Below the pieces are notes generated by a model. That model ran no database searches, was not told the origin of the DNA, and worked only from the letters and a program-made list of their open reading frames with translations. Positions 11,831 through 23,605 of a stretch of DNA of 64,000 nt are shown in pieces. How positions within the stretch are numbered: the first letter of the stretch is position 1; each line of letters opens with the position of its first letter. Where the stretch lies: assembly GCA_031308135.1 (NCBI GenBank), contig JAHLJT010009436.1, positions 221,107,286 to 221,171,285 on the forward strand, written 5' to 3'. The DNA is from Acheta domesticus (Eukaryota; Arthropoda; Insecta; Orthoptera; Gryllidae). Made by a program: the position numbers and the translations under genes.

Positions 11831-12070
11831 AGGTCAATCGCGGACAAGCAGTTTGGGAAAGAGGCAGAATACGCAGAGGGAGGTGAAGGAACAGAAAGTA
11901 TGGAGGGCCAGATAAAGAGTGGAGTCAGTAGAAGAAACGTGAGGAAGCGTGTTAGAGGTCAGAAGAGCGATAGATGAGGAGAGGCAGCAGAGGAAAAGGT
12001 AACAGCGGCGGTGACGAACAAAAAGCAGGCCAGATAGGAGATAAAAGGCAGAAAGACGAAGCGTGAGAGA
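11831..12070 (+). repeat. Purine-rich flank of island
   Basis: The + strand is strongly purine-biased for about 240 bp immediately right of the island, with AGGGAGGTGAAGGAACAGAA-type sequence. It is not a simple tandem repeat. Confidence 0.6.
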
Positions 12071-12074
12071 GAAT

Positions 12075-12362
12075 GGAACGGAGTTGTACTAACTGCAGAC
12101 GAGCGGATGCGGGGCAAGGTAGAAAACAAGAACGTGCGATGAAACGGGGTAAGGTAGCAGCGCGGAGTGGGAGGCCGGCGCCCGAGGAATGGGCTCGGGG
12201 CATGGGGAGACGCGCATGTGAATGTAAAAGTAACGCCCGCCGCGAGCATCAATTTGCACGCGCGTTCGCCGCTTCGGAACAAGCGCAGTTAGTTGGCGCT
12301 AAAAGCCTCCAGCGCGCTCTTTATAGGCGCGCGACAATATCTATCGCCAAGGCCACGCACTA
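12075..12362. other. CpG-rich island with TTTATAG core
   Basis: GC-rich sequence ends in a near-symmetrical block in which TTTATAG (12320-12326) is enclosed by GCGCGC on both sides. TTTATAG resembles AbdB/Caudal-class TTTAT sites. The function is inferred only. Confidence 0.5.
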
Positions 12363-13842
12363 AGAGAAGATAGATGGCCGCAGTTTGCTCAACGGAAATA
12401 TCGACGCCAATGTCGATAAAACTTGCATTTGTTGTGTTCGTATATGGCTAATGTCGTCATTTCATGTTGGGCACGTTTCTCTATATTATATCCCTACAAT
12501 TCTATGTAAATTAAGGGAGAAAACTAATCGCGTATTGGACAGTATTTGGGGAAAATTGAACGAAAACCGGAATTCAAACAAGACAGATTTATACGTTGTG
12601 GCATTAAAACATGGAAATAAAAAACCACAAAAAGTGAACTATACAACGGCAGCAAAGCTATGGTTAATTCGACATAACAAATACATGTCAGCAGAGTTAG
12701 CAACTAAACCAACAAAACAAATAATTAGCATATTTGTTCAATTCTGCTCCATCCCAAATCTCGTTAACACTGAAGTACACGGCAAACAGCAACTAAGCGG
12801 TGGGCGTGACCGAGGGGCACAGTCTTTGTAATTGTGCGCCCTCAGCACAAAGAGGGAAACATACTGTGGAGCCTGTTCATCACGACTAACCAACATGACG
12901 ATGCGGAACTCGCAGAAGCGTGTGGGTAATGCTGAATATCCGCGCCACCCAGAGGCTCAGTTAAGTGCCATAAAAATGTTATAAAAGTGACACAGGAAAA
13001 TATTTAAAATATAATAAAAAAGAACTTACGAATAACTCTCGTAAATTATCTACCTTCCTAAGTTTCTCCCCCACCCCCTTAAACACGAGAAGGGAGGTGA
13101 ATTTCTCGCTAGCACCCCCGAGCGTCAGAAGCGCCAAAGTTTTATGCATACATTTCTATTTGATGCGCTCTAATCTCTTCTTATTAAAACATATAAAAAT
13201 GAGTTTCGGAACGAACTGTATAACTGCAAATCTTTAATGGTTGAAGCGAAAAACATAAATCACTTGCAAATTGTGATTGAGAAATTCGTGTATCAATCCA
13301 CGCCCACTGGTGGAGCCAGGGAGGAGCCATGGCAATCCCCAAAAGACCTAGAATTTTTGTTTACCTTGCTTTATTTGAGAAAATTTATTTAAATATTTAT
13401 GTTCGAATTATGTAAGTTTGAAACAAAAATACTGCATAGTATATATACAATGCATAAATAATATACAATACTACAATAACAACTATATTTATTATTTAAC
13501 AAAATCTACGATTTCCCCTCCAAATGATGGCTGAATCCGGTCCTGTCCATGCCACTTACATGTGTACACAAAGCGCAATATAGATGTGCTCTCAAATAAA
13601 TAAGAGTATTTTTTCAGATATCGATACAAAAGATTCTAAAAATTAAGACATACTTTTCTCTGAGAATTCTGATTTTCCTCAGCGAATTTGTAAAAGCTGT
13701 TTAAATTAAGAAGCGCTTCTTTACAACACCAAAATTAAAGTAATTTTCGCTCTTGGTTATAATTATTTCATTCTAAAACGAACCGGCGCGCCGCCGCGGA
13801 GGTGTGATCTCCAACCGCGAAATCAAATTTGGTTCACTGATT
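12363..13842. other. AT-rich unique sequence with one 148-codon ORF
   Basis: The + frame at 12385-12831 (148 codons) is the longest one in AT-rich sequence. It has no recognisable domain, homopolymer or transposase motif, and no splice or promoter evidence. From 12890 to 13840 only short frames occur. Confidence 0.4.
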
Positions 13843-14400
13843 GATTGTTAGTGAGTCCGGTCGCGTAAACGGCCAAGGCCATTAGTCCCGTAAGTGTAAT
13901 GTATGTTTTCTCCTCTCCTCGATCTTCCCCCGCTGGATGATGAGATCAGGCGACAACCTACCGTCGGCTAGCGGGGTTTTCCTCAAGCATGTATCTCTGA
14001 TCAGCGGGGCACCGCCCCAGTGGAGACAAGCTCTTAAGCTTCACGTCCGGTCTCCTGGAATGTGCGGTAGTGAAGTGCATGTAAGTGTGTGTGTGCAAGG
14101 AACGGGTGAGGATATGACAAGGACGGGGAAGGAAAAATCGCGCGCGGTCTGTGACGCGTTTGTTGCGCTACCGCACCGGCATTCCCAGGGTGTTGATCAG
14201 AGAAACCACGGAAGACTACCGATCAGCGCAGCCAGCCGCTAGAATTCTCCTCCAGGCGTAGAATGAATTAGACCTACCTATCTAAGGTAGTGTCGTAAAT
14301 CTTGTGACCGTCGGGACTCGACCTCCCGGTCAGAGGGACTGTAATTATATGAGTTGATGCCCTGAGCGACCTCTCCCCATCCTATTAACACCGGGATGGG
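13843..14400 (-). mobile_element. tRNA-derived SINE, copy 1 (family S1)
   Basis: Homologous along its length to 55843-56403. Shared blocks include CCGTCGGCTAGCGGGGTTTT, CAGCGGGGCACCGC, GGTCTCCTGGAATGTG-type and GCTAGAATTCTCCTC sequences. On the minus strand the head (about 14310-14385) has an A-box-like GTCGCTCAGGGC and a B box in GAGGTCGAGTCCCG. The opposite end has an AATC-repeat tail (ATTGATT on +). The 101-aa + strand ORF inside is incidental. No target duplication could be fixed, so the ends are approximate. Confidence 0.8.
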
Positions 14401-14454
14401 GGTGCATTTCATAAATGATACATTCAGAACTTGCACACAGGGCAACAGGTTTTT

Positions 14455-14815
14455 GGGCCATTCGCCCCGTGGCGATGGGACGGAAGCGGCAACCAGGGCA
14501 GGCCTCGGCCGGCGACGCGCGCGGCCGCCAGAGGCGCTTCTCCGGGGGGATTATTTCTCCTCGCAGAAAATTAACCTGCGGCAGGGAACTCGCAGGCGGC
14601 TCTTCCCTTCGCCTCGTCTCGCCTCGCTGCGAGACATTAAAGCGCCCTGTGCGTGTGTGCGCGGCGCGGGGTGCCTGCAGCAGCGCCCCTGCCTCTCCTC
14701 TCCCATTACGTCGTTTCCAACTGCCTCCCCGAGCCGCGCCTGTGCGCTGTCAACGTTGACGCTCTCCCTTCATCCACTTTGCTTCGCACCCCCCCTTCAC
14801 CCCCGTTACGCCCAC
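14455..14815. other. CpG-rich island with pyrimidine-rich right flank
   Basis: The CpG core spans 14460-14650; from 14660 to 14815 the + strand is pyrimidine-rich. A perfect 12-bp palindrome GTCAACGTTGAC lies at 14749-14760. The 142-aa and 114-aa frames overlap each other in different registers and look compositional. Confidence 0.6.
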
Positions 14816-15314
14816 CTTAAATAGAACAAAGCGAACACTTTCCAGGTCATATTCGCTGGAAATACTTTATACTAGTGTGGGAGGCAACACAAAATTCCAC
14901 AATGACAGTCGATAAAATTAACACAAATGAATACCTACAGGCTTAAACCAAAGATTCACTCATAACGTATTGTTTCTTTTACATTTTTTTTTCAGTTGAA
15001 TATCATCAAAGTGCTTACGAAATGATTTGTGAATCCGTCGCACGATGTCATTTTAAGAGCATGAATGGCTTTCAAATCCCAACATTCGGTTTCCTTTATA
15101 CGCGATTTCGAAGTCACGCTTTTAAACGGTGTGAACACGTTCGAATCATAAATGGAACAAAAGGTTTTTCACGATATTAACCAACTGCGAGTTAAGAATT
15201 CGAGCCAAAACGTTTATTATCTACGTGTACCCATCCTTTTTTACTTTTCTTACCCGTTCCCCTCCTATAAACTCACCCTACTTGTATATTTTTCTCTGCC
15301 AGCATAGAGCTAAC
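14816..15314. other. AT-rich unique sequence, no gene
   Basis: No frame of note, repeat or RNA gene recognised. Confidence 0.5.
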
Positions 15315-15696
15315 TCTTCCGGACGGCAAATGGCGCTTCACCTCCCCGTCCGCACGGAAACTGCTACCTGCAAGTTCAATCTAATGCTCTCGCATTCCTC
15401 CACGGTCAAATCAACAAGAATTTCGGCGCTCGGCGCGCTCTTCAAAGCCGGAGCGGTCGCTGCGCTCCAGCAGAATTTGACGGACGCGGGCCGTTCGCGC
15501 GTCGCCTTCCTCAACAGGCGGGCCGGAAGCGGAAGCGAGGCCTCTGCCCCGCGCCGGGGCGCTCGTGACGTCCCGCGTCGCGTCGCGTCGCCCATCGCCG
15601 CAGAGGGTGCCAACGAACGAAACGAGATTAATTACGCGGGAACTCCATAAACGAAAATTAGGTTGCGCTGCCAATCAATCTTTCCGCAAGTCGCAA

Positions 15697-15745
15697 ACAC
15701 AGACACACACACACACGCGCGCACGCGCGCGCGCGCATACACACG
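15697..15745. repeat. (AC)n(GC)n dinucleotide repeat
   Basis: About 10 AC units pass into alternating CG/GC and back to AC. Alternating purine-pyrimidine sequence of this kind is a classical Z-DNA-forming pattern; formation here is not shown. Confidence 0.9.
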
Positions 15746-15853
15746 GAGGCCACTGGCAGCGAGCGCGGTGGCGGCGCGTGGCGGGCCCTGCGGCGGTCGC
15801 TGTCGCTGCGCTCCACGTCACCGCTGCTGCTGCCGCTGCTCGCCGCCGGCCGA

Positions 15854-15879
15854 CACGTGCCGTGGGCAGCTGACACGTG
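15854..15879. promoter_or_regulatory. Triple E-box cluster
   Basis: CACGTG at 15854-15859, CAGCTG at 15867-15872 and CACGTG at 15874-15879 fall within 26 bp; both CACGTG motifs sit in the same GACACGTG context. CACGTG is the canonical site of bHLH proteins of the Clock/Cycle, Max or USF type. The motif is seen; the use is inferred. Confidence 0.45.
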
Positions 15880-15900
15880 ACACCCGCTATGCTCCCCAGA

Positions 15901-16702
15901 GAGCTGAAAGGGCTCCGGCTTTCACACAGCAGCGCATACAATGCATTCGCAATAAGAGACACCACCGCAAGTAAAAACCAGCGGCGAGTAAAATACGCAT
16001 CCTCCTCGTTCAAAATATTGATTAAAAATCATAATATGTTCCCTGCTGTCAGTACGACTAACAGAACAATTAAAAAAATAGATTTTCAATAAAAATGTCC
16101 AAATAGTTTTACAATAGCCAACAGTTTTTAATTAATAATTTCAATTTAATACTATAAAATAGAAATTAAATAAAATTAACAAATTAAATAACGCCAATAA
16201 GTAAATTAAAAAATTCATATTACATCAGTTTTTTGACAGATTCAAATTTACGGAAGACAAATATTTAACAACATATGTTGATAATGTCGTTTAAAAATCA
16301 AGGTACTATCTATTAATTATCTTTGTCAGTTCTCATTACCTCGTGTAACAGGAACATTTATTTACATTTCGAAGGCGCCTGTATGCTTAGCTATCTCTGA
16401 GCTCAGCCCGTCAGCATCTGCTGACTGCTCTTGGGAACTTACGGCACGTGTAGAGGTGCAGAGTGAAGGAAAAGCAATCAAACTGATTCAGTAATCAGTA
16501 TATACGTTATGCTTGGTTTGTTGCGGCATTTTCAAGCGAAAGGTAAGCACGAATTCCAGCGGGGCATGAAAGGAAATTAAATAGAAGAGGATTGATGGGA
16601 ATGCAATTCAACATTCTACGTTCCCCAAAAGATAAAAACTGGAGTTGAATACGAAAGATCTCTTCACTAACAGAAAACTAGTGGTGCTACAGAATGACAC
16701 AG
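15901..16702. other. AT-rich unique sequence, no gene
   Basis: Very AT-rich from 16010 to 16320 with no frame of note. No repeat was recognised up to the start of the monomer-based element. Confidence 0.5.
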
Positions 16703-18164
16703 ACTTTCCCGTAATAGTTTTCTATGCCCTTTGGTCTCGGGTAGCAATTCGGACTTGACACATACTCTTGCCAGCTACCATCTATTGCTGCCCTAATTAC
16801 TTGTTTTTTCTTCTTAATTTTTCGGTTTCTTAATAGTAGAACGGATATATAATTTTAAGAATATTAAAGAACAGTCGTCCTAAATGGCAATTTCTTTGAA
16901 AAATTTTGAGGTTTTCGAAAAACTTTATTTGAAGTCATTTAAAGTACTTCAACTCACAAATAAAATAGTGTTTACAAATTGAGCAAAATGTGCATATAAA
17001 CAGTGTAAGAGATCTTTCAAAAAATTACATAAGTGTAATTTTTGAAAGAGAGAAAAAAAAACAAAAACTTTACGTCATATTAAAGAGTACAATTAGCACT
17101 ATCCGTTGGAAATGTTTGAAGAAAAAAATTGAAGCCATTTTTGAGAAAATCGCGTTTGAGCGTTTCTGAAAATGCGTAATTCTGAGCTAGTTTTCACAGA
17201 AAACGGCTCTGTTTTCGAGATACTTTACTTCACATTATTTGAAGCACATATACTCATAAATTAACGATGTGAACAAATCGCCGTTTATGTAAATATTAAC
17301 AACGTGCTGTACAAGTAAAAAAATATATTTTTGTAATTTTTGAAAAACAACAACAAAAGATAAAACAATATGGCGTTTATGTCATCTCACAGAGTGCATT
17401 TAGTACTAACCCCTCCAAAAATTTAAAGAAAAAAATTAAAGCCGTTATAGAGAAAATCTTGTGTTTGTAATTTTTTTTAAATTGCACATATTGCACACAA
17501 TATTGCACGAAAACTCCTAAAATTCCCACAAAAATGTACATAACCTTAATGAAAGATCTCACTTTGGATAACAAATTTTATTTGCAGGAAAACTCTCTAT
17601 CTTTATTTTTGTAGTTACAGTAAGACGCCGATAATATTGAAACTTTTGAAAATTGCTAAAATACAGAGTTAACCGCGCAAATCGGACATATGCAACCTTT
17701 ATATGTGTATTTTACTCTATTCTTACAAGAAATTTAAAGAAAACATTTGGACCCGTTTTTGAGAAAATTTTTAAAATGTCCGGGAGGCTTCATCTAAAGT
17801 ATCCCCAAAAATTAATAAATGTTTTTCAAAAAATCTGAGAGCTTCGACTCAGGCCAGATGGTCACGGTTTTCGTACGTATAGTTTAGGCGCTAGTGTTGT
17901 TCACATACACCGGAGAGACGGACGGACGTTTTGCTTTCAATAGGTCTTTCGGTACCAAGAAGCTGCAAAACAGGGATTCAGGCTACACCACATGTTGGGG
18001 TATTTTTTTATTAATTTAGCAACTGGTTTTATCCACATTTTCGTTATCAGGGCTCGGCAATGATTTTTTTCTGACGAAAATTCGCCGTTTTTTTCGCGCA
18101 GCATTACATACCTTTCCCTATACTACGTATATTACTCGGTACACACGTACGTATACGGAAAAGT
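16703..18164 (+). mobile_element. Monomer-based interspersed repeat, copy 1 (family R1)
   Basis: Homologous to 52518-54050 and to the reverse complement of 37124-37764. The left end ACTTTCCCGTA (16703) and right end TACGGAAAAGT (to 18164) are near inverted repeats. The interior consists of diverged tandem monomers: GAGAAAAT landmarks at 17143, 17450 and 17761 are spaced 307 and 311 bp, each preceded by a GCCRTTTTTGA-like block. Near the right end is a GACGGACGGACG-type motif and the sequence CGCGCAGCATTACAT. No transposase or reverse transcriptase frame exists. No target duplication was found, so the class is unknown. Confidence 0.75.
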
Positions 18165-19100
18165 AAAAATGTTTAGTGTTGTTTTGGGAAGTTAGAATTG
18201 CAAAATTGTGGTCGTGTATTTAAACACCAAGTGAGCTGGACCAAGAGAACCAAATATATTTAATCAAATGGCGAATGAAAATGAATTACGAAGGAAAAAT
18301 AGCATCGTGTAGAATAAATGGAACATACATACTGAATGCAAAAAGAAAGGAAAAAGAGCAAAGGATAAAAAGTGTCACCCGCACTTTATAAAAACGGAAA
18401 CTGTGATGAGACAGTCAGCAAAGAGGAAAAGGGTGGCGCAAGAACAAATAATAGACATCCAGCTGCAGGAGATTCATAAATCCATTGAAGCTCTTTCGTA
18501 ATTCCACGGATTGCGGGACTGCGAATGACATGAACATAGCTCAGTGTGTTATTAAATTTAAAACATTTCTGTGAAAGGTGTCCCAGAAGCTTGGTTTAAA
18601 TGTCACGTACTTTATAACTTTTACAGTGAAAAGAATAAAATGGAGCAAATATCTCTTCGTTAGTCGACAATTTTCTGTAGCAATTAAAACTGTAGAAGGT
18701 TCACCTACAATTCCCTTTAAAAGCAAGTGGTCACGACCACCTGATTTTATTAGGTATCTATGAACTCAACAATTCCACTGGAGTATAGACCGGCACTATT
18801 ACAAGAAGAGTTTGCCATTCTGAATATATGTTAGAGTCAACGAACTACAATAAGATTTAGACATTGCCATGTTCATATCAATTTTTATACTGCAAATCCG
18901 TATATCCCATAACGTCTAACTGTAAGTTTTGTAAAATTCATGTTGTGTCTGAAAACCATCTACCAGAGTCACCACAATGGTAGCGAAGACCACGTACTTT
19001 CCTCCAGAGATGACCCACATGATAGTTCAAGGGATTTCGACTGGACGCACATGTGCTTCCAGTCGAGTTTAAGGAAACAAGAGTAGTGAGGGACGCGAGC
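18165..19100. other. AT-rich unique sequence, no gene
   Basis: Two opposite frames of 61 codons near 18541-18763 are the only ORFs. The segment 18270-18440 is A/G-biased. Nothing was recognised. Confidence 0.5.
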
Positions 19101-19515
19101 AGTTTCTACGGTTCGACAATCCACACACACATCCACTCCCCCCAAAAAACGTCGCGGCACCGACACAAACTCCTCTCCAACCACCTCTAGCCCACCTTCT
19201 CTCCACCTCCCACGCTCGGACAGCTCGCCTCCACGGGGGGGGGGGGGGGGGGGAATGAAGACATTTGCAAGCGCCCCGAACAAAGCGGCCGCGCCGCGGA
19301 ATCAATACGCACGTGCGAGAGAAAGGGGAGCGCGGCCCTTCAAAGCTCCTCCGGCGCGAATTAGAGGAAATGAGGGCGGCGCTGGGTGCGTTCGCCGCCC
19401 GCGCCCCTAAAGCGGCCCTCCGCGCCGCGAGCGATGGCGGCGATGATTGCGTCTTACCGGAAGGAGGCGCTCTAAAGACGCCTGGGGACGTCTACCGCCT
19501 CCCGCACGTGTAGAA
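19101..19515. other. Pyrimidine flank and CpG-rich island
   Basis: A pyrimidine-rich left flank (19110-19230) leads to a G19 homopolymer and then a CpG island (19265-19510) with GCGATGGCGGCGATGA. The composition switch at the homopolymer is abrupt. ORFs here are compositional. Confidence 0.6.
19235..19253 (+). repeat. G19 homopolymer
   Basis: Nineteen consecutive G residues. Length is uncertain because sequencing and assembly often miscount such runs. Confidence 0.9.
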
Positions 19516-20220
19516 TTCCGTTTTTCGGATAATGTCAGAACAGTACGAAAATTCAAAGAAATATTGGTGAAGTTTCGTCGGTGAATTCCCGAATGATAAA
19601 CTGGTGACAACACTGTTTCCAGGAAGTACATACGCACACACGTTCATATTTCGCTTGGACAATGTGAAATAGGATGTTTCAATGAATGTGAATGAAAATG
19701 AATGAATTGGATCGAATGTATTTCAATGAAAGTAATCTAATTGATTTAGAATGAATGTGTGCAATTGTCTGAGACTACATTCATTTATAAAACGTAACAT
19801 CAATGTTTGTTGTTCTTGTTTTTGTTCATTTCTTCCGAAGCACTCACATTCCGCAGAAATACTATTTTCGGGAGCTTTTATAAATGCACTTCAGCATTTG
19901 AAGCGCCAGTAGTAAACACACGGCAACAGTGATAAAATAAACATTAATAACGAAAAGCATTCAACGTGCTTCGCCTCGCTGTCCGCCACTCTCCTCCCAC
20001 CAGTCTAATGAATGCACCACCTAGGCGTTCGCCCGGCAACCACTGAGCACTCTCGCAAGATGTTAGGCGCGGGCAACCGAAGCACTCGCGATATTAAAGA
20101 AATCTCCGGAGACGTTCTCTATGGCGCTGAGGAGCCTCGGAGGCGTTATAAAACACAATCAGTAAAAAAAACGAGCAACCCGCAGATTTTCCGAAATAAC
20201 ATGGTAACTCGGCTGCTAAC
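19516..20220. other. AT-rich sequence with GAATGT-like repeats
   Basis: From 19675 to 19765, imperfect (GAATG)-type motifs recur (AATGAATGTGAATGAAAATG and similar), suggesting a degenerate simple repeat. Otherwise nothing was recognised. Confidence 0.5.
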
Positions 20221-20850
20221 AATGCGAGGGGCGAAGGAGGGGCCTTGGCGGTGGATCGATTCCTCATCGTCAGCTGCGCCCGCGGGGGCCCTAGGCAAGG
20301 AGCGGGGATAGGAAGGGCCGGACGGCGTGGCGGTGAAGCCAGGAGGGTGGGAAAGGGGCAGGAGAGAGGAAAGCGTCGGGGGAGGGCAACGCAGTGAGGG
20401 GAGGGCGGTGGGGACGGAAGGAGAGAAGGCGTCGCAGCAAGGTGAAAAACGGAAGCTAAAAGGGGCGGTGTTATGAAGTGGGAGGTGGCGAAGCGACTCC
20501 GGGCGGGGTTGATTTAAAATGCGAAGGCTTTCGAGTAGGATGGGGAGGAGTGAGGTGGCGCAGGGTGAGGCCAAACGGATCTTAGTGAGATGGAGCCAAG
20601 TTGGGCGGTACGGGGAGGGAGAGGGATGGAGGTAGAGGAAGGCAGGAGGAGAGTGGAGGCAGTACGATGGGGTGGTTAGAGGGGACGGGGTGAAACGGAG
20701 AAGGGAGGAACGGCGCAGTACAAAGCAGTGAAAGGCCGGAGACGAGATGAAGCAGCGTGGCGTCGGCCTGGAAGAAGCAGGACGGTTAGATATAAATTAC
20801 GGCAGGGAGAGGCGGCACGGAGATAGCCGCCGGCCTCGGCACCTCCGTAC
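20221..20850. other. GC-rich island with long purine flank
   Basis: A short CpG core (20225-20330) is followed by nearly 400 bp of G/A-rich + strand (20330-20730) and a GC-rich end with ATATAAATTACGG at 20790-20802. The 142-aa minus-strand frame (20146-20574) is Ser/Pro/Leu-rich because of the purine tract and is not credible as a gene. Confidence 0.6.
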
Positions 20851-22364
20851 AGTTCTCACATGAGACTTTGTGCTTCAAACGCAGCTTCCAACTTAACTAC
20901 GTTCTTATGCGGCTACAAAATGTGTATCCTCTTTCATGTGCATTGCCGGATTGTTGCCAGCGAAAACTATTTCTTGTGCCACGAGGAGGTGAACTGACGT
21001 TATAAAGGGAATAACGCAATTTAACACAAAAGAGTGAGTGTGAACCAAGCAAAAAAGGAAAAGGGAAATGACGGTGATTAGATGGGAGTTAATAAGAAAG
21101 CGCAATGGGGGAAATGTGTAATATCACAAAGGGAGACATCCCAGGCGGTGGTTGATATCGTGCACCGAGAGGAAATCACTGATCACAGCAGTATTAAACA
21201 GAATGCATCACACAAAACCAACGTTAAAAGATAAACACGTGTTCGAATATTTGTAATTGTCATTTCTCTACATAAGCTGTAAGCGGGACGAGAACAATGT
21301 CAGAAATCACACGAGAACAATTCAAACTCATCGTACCTGACATTTAGTATCGGATTAGATGTCTACTACGGGCAACAAACACCATACTTACGAGTGATAA
21401 TTTCACTTTTTTCCTTTCCTTAACTTTCTATGATGTAACTTAAATTTTGCAATACCGAAGAACAATGGTGTTGGAGTCAGAAAGGATCTTTTTAAGTTTG
21501 TATTTTTTAAGAGGGAAACGACTAAACTTCTTTTCAAACGCTAGATTCATGGTTTGTACTACAAGAATGAGTGACGGCGCGTAACATGAACATGCAAATT
21601 TTTGTTTACTTTTAGCCCCAGGTAATATGTTTATATCAGTAAACATGATTAATGCATTATGTAAACTTTTGCATAATGCCTCAACGAAATTAATAATAGA
21701 TAAATTATATTATTGCAACTATTCTTCAGCAGATATTAAGTACATACATTCTACAAATTGCAATTTGTTTGAATCATTAGAAGCGGTAGTTGCTGATTTC
21801 AGAGTCAGGAGAGGAAGCTATATTATTTTCTCAACGAATACGCAAACACATAGCATTCTATTACTGAACTCAAACATTACTCGGACGTTTTGTTGTACAT
21901 TTTTAATTGAATGTACAACATCACAATTAAGCCCACTAGAAATGCAATATGAGCAACAACAACAACAACAACAACAATAATAATAATAATAATAATAACC
22001 ACCATCATCAAGAATTATTTGCAAAAGTTACATCATTTTCCTCACGCAGTTTACAGGCTCAGAATTCAGACTTGCAACTTGCCGTATTGTTCGAACTGTA
22101 TTAAATATCTACCGAAACTTAAAAAAATCGATGATTATATTTGACGAAATTTTGACATTTTTGGAGGGTGCTGATGTCGAATAAGTGTTTTATAGTTTGT
22201 AGTTTTTCAAAGAGTTTGTCTAAAGAGATAGTGAAATAGTAACAGCAAGTAAACTGCAATATTTTTATAAATTTATGTAACCATCGACGTATGTAAGACA
22301 AGAAAGTCTGTGGTACGTTGTCAGATGATTGATTTGTTTCTGTCGAGGTGTTCGAGCTGTCGAG
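20851..22364. other. AT-rich unique sequence, no gene
   Basis: Contains the CAA/TAA microsatellite and a 117-codon frame (21627-21980) whose Gln tail is that microsatellite. The rest of that frame shows no recognised domain. Confidence 0.5.
21953..21998. repeat. (CAA)n(TAA)n microsatellite
   Basis: About eight CAA units followed by about eight TAA units. This compound repeat encodes the apparent poly-Gln of the overlapping + frame. Confidence 0.93.
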
Positions 22365-22690
22365 GTGTCAAGGAGCCCTCTCACTCTGGTCCCTCTCCTC
22401 GCAATTCCCGTGAGGCGCCGGCGGGCAGGGTAGGGCGGGGCGGGACGGGGCGGGGCGGGGAGGGGGGGCGGGCAGGGCAGGGCAGGGCGGAGCGGGACGG
22501 GGAGGGACGGGACGGGGCGGGGCGGGGCAGGGCAGGGCGGGGCGGGGCGGGGGAGGGGCGGGGCGGGGCGGGGCGAGCACATGTCGCATCGAGTCGCGGC
22601 GTGTGACGTCGCGCGTCGGACGAGTGGCTCGCGCTCCAGAGCGCCACAGATTTATAACCTTTGAAGGGCGCGCAAAAACAACGCCACCGC
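22365..22690. other. CpG-rich island with long G-rich tandem tract
   Basis: Centred on the G-rich tract at 22422-22575, followed by GTCGCATCGAGTCGCGGCGT. AT cores AGATTTATAACC (22647-22658) and, just beyond the edge, CGATTTATAGC (22713-22723) follow the recurring TTTAT pattern. ORFs are low-complexity. Confidence 0.65.
22422..22575 (+). repeat. GGGGC-type G-rich tandem repeat
   Basis: About 150 bp of GGGGC, GGGAC and GGGCA units with a period near 5 bp and many runs of three or more G on the + strand. It fits the G-quadruplex sequence rule many times over. Confidence 0.9.
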
Positions 22691-23605
22691 TCGCTTTCTG
22701 CAATGCCTGTCGCGATTTATAGCAATTCTAAAGCGACTCTGCGTCCGTTTTTAAAACATTTCAATGATAGACATTTGTTCCAATTCTGATCCATACATCA
22801 GAGTCACGTCCGTACTGCCGAATGAAAGGTACAAAAAAGTGTAAACGATTTGCGGGGGGGGGGGATCTTATATCTTGAAAGCTTTAGTGTGATATTGAAG
22901 ATTGTATGCCCGTAGCAAGAGTTTCACTGTTGGACATGTTCGCAGTTGGAAATAAAAACTTACAAGATAAAGTAACTTGTACATCTAAAAGTGGAAGATA
23001 GTGATTGGGACGAAATCCACGTCTTATACTAATTTGTTTCGGTACATTTCCTTTATTGCGAGAAAGAGCTAAAAAATACTCAGAAAGATACCTCTTGTAG
23101 GGATTCCGACCCATACATCACACAGCGTCAGTAGCAGATTAACCTTCAAAGATTAAAATAAAGTTTCGAGGGAAGGTTGCAAATGAAGAATCTTCCAAAT
23201 TCAAATTGATCTCATCTTTTTTCTACCACAAACAATTCATTTTTAGTACGAAGGATGGCTTCCAGGAGTTTTGAATACTAAGTAGTACGTTATGAGCATA
23301 ATCTTGAAAACCAAATTGTATCAATAACAGGTAAACAAGAATGGAGCATTACTTTTCTGTTTTAATTTTATATATATATTTTTACGAAACGGTTTGGTCC
23401 AAGCGCCATTCACCAGAATTTCACTAATTATTAGACAAAAAGTCTTCGAAGATTGAACAACCTGTTACTAATGTGTCGATAGATTGTTGCTCAAAAATAT
23501 TAAAGCATAAACAAGACGATGCAAGAATTGCAATGTTATACAATTTTGTCTTTTCTTGCCAATAACAAGCTAAGAATAACAGCCAACAAAAATAATTTCG
23601 ACGTC
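22691..23605. other. AT-rich unique sequence, no gene
   Basis: An 11-G run ends near 22864. CCATACATCA recurs near 22789 and 23109 in loosely similar contexts. No gene or repeat family was recognised. Confidence 0.45.

Larger units (their letters stand above)
15315..15900. other. CpG-rich island with E-box cluster
   Basis: A long island that includes AGATTAATTACGCGGG (15625-15640), an (AC)n(GC)n repeat (15697-15745) and an E-box cluster (15854-15879) at its right end. Six overlapping ORFs of 72-141 codons occur on both strands; none has a recognisable domain. Confidence 0.65.

Noticed and set aside
12385..12831. 148-codon ORF outside islands
   Set aside because: Not recognised as any gene or transposon protein. 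One such frame is expected by chance in a 64-kb window read in six frames.
18575..18763. GGTGTCCCAGAAGCTT, reminiscent of ends of some transposons
   Set aside because: No matching inverted end or target duplication found.
21627..21980. 117-codon ORF ending in poly-Gln
   Set aside because: The Gln run is a CAA microsatellite and the remainder has no recognisable domain.
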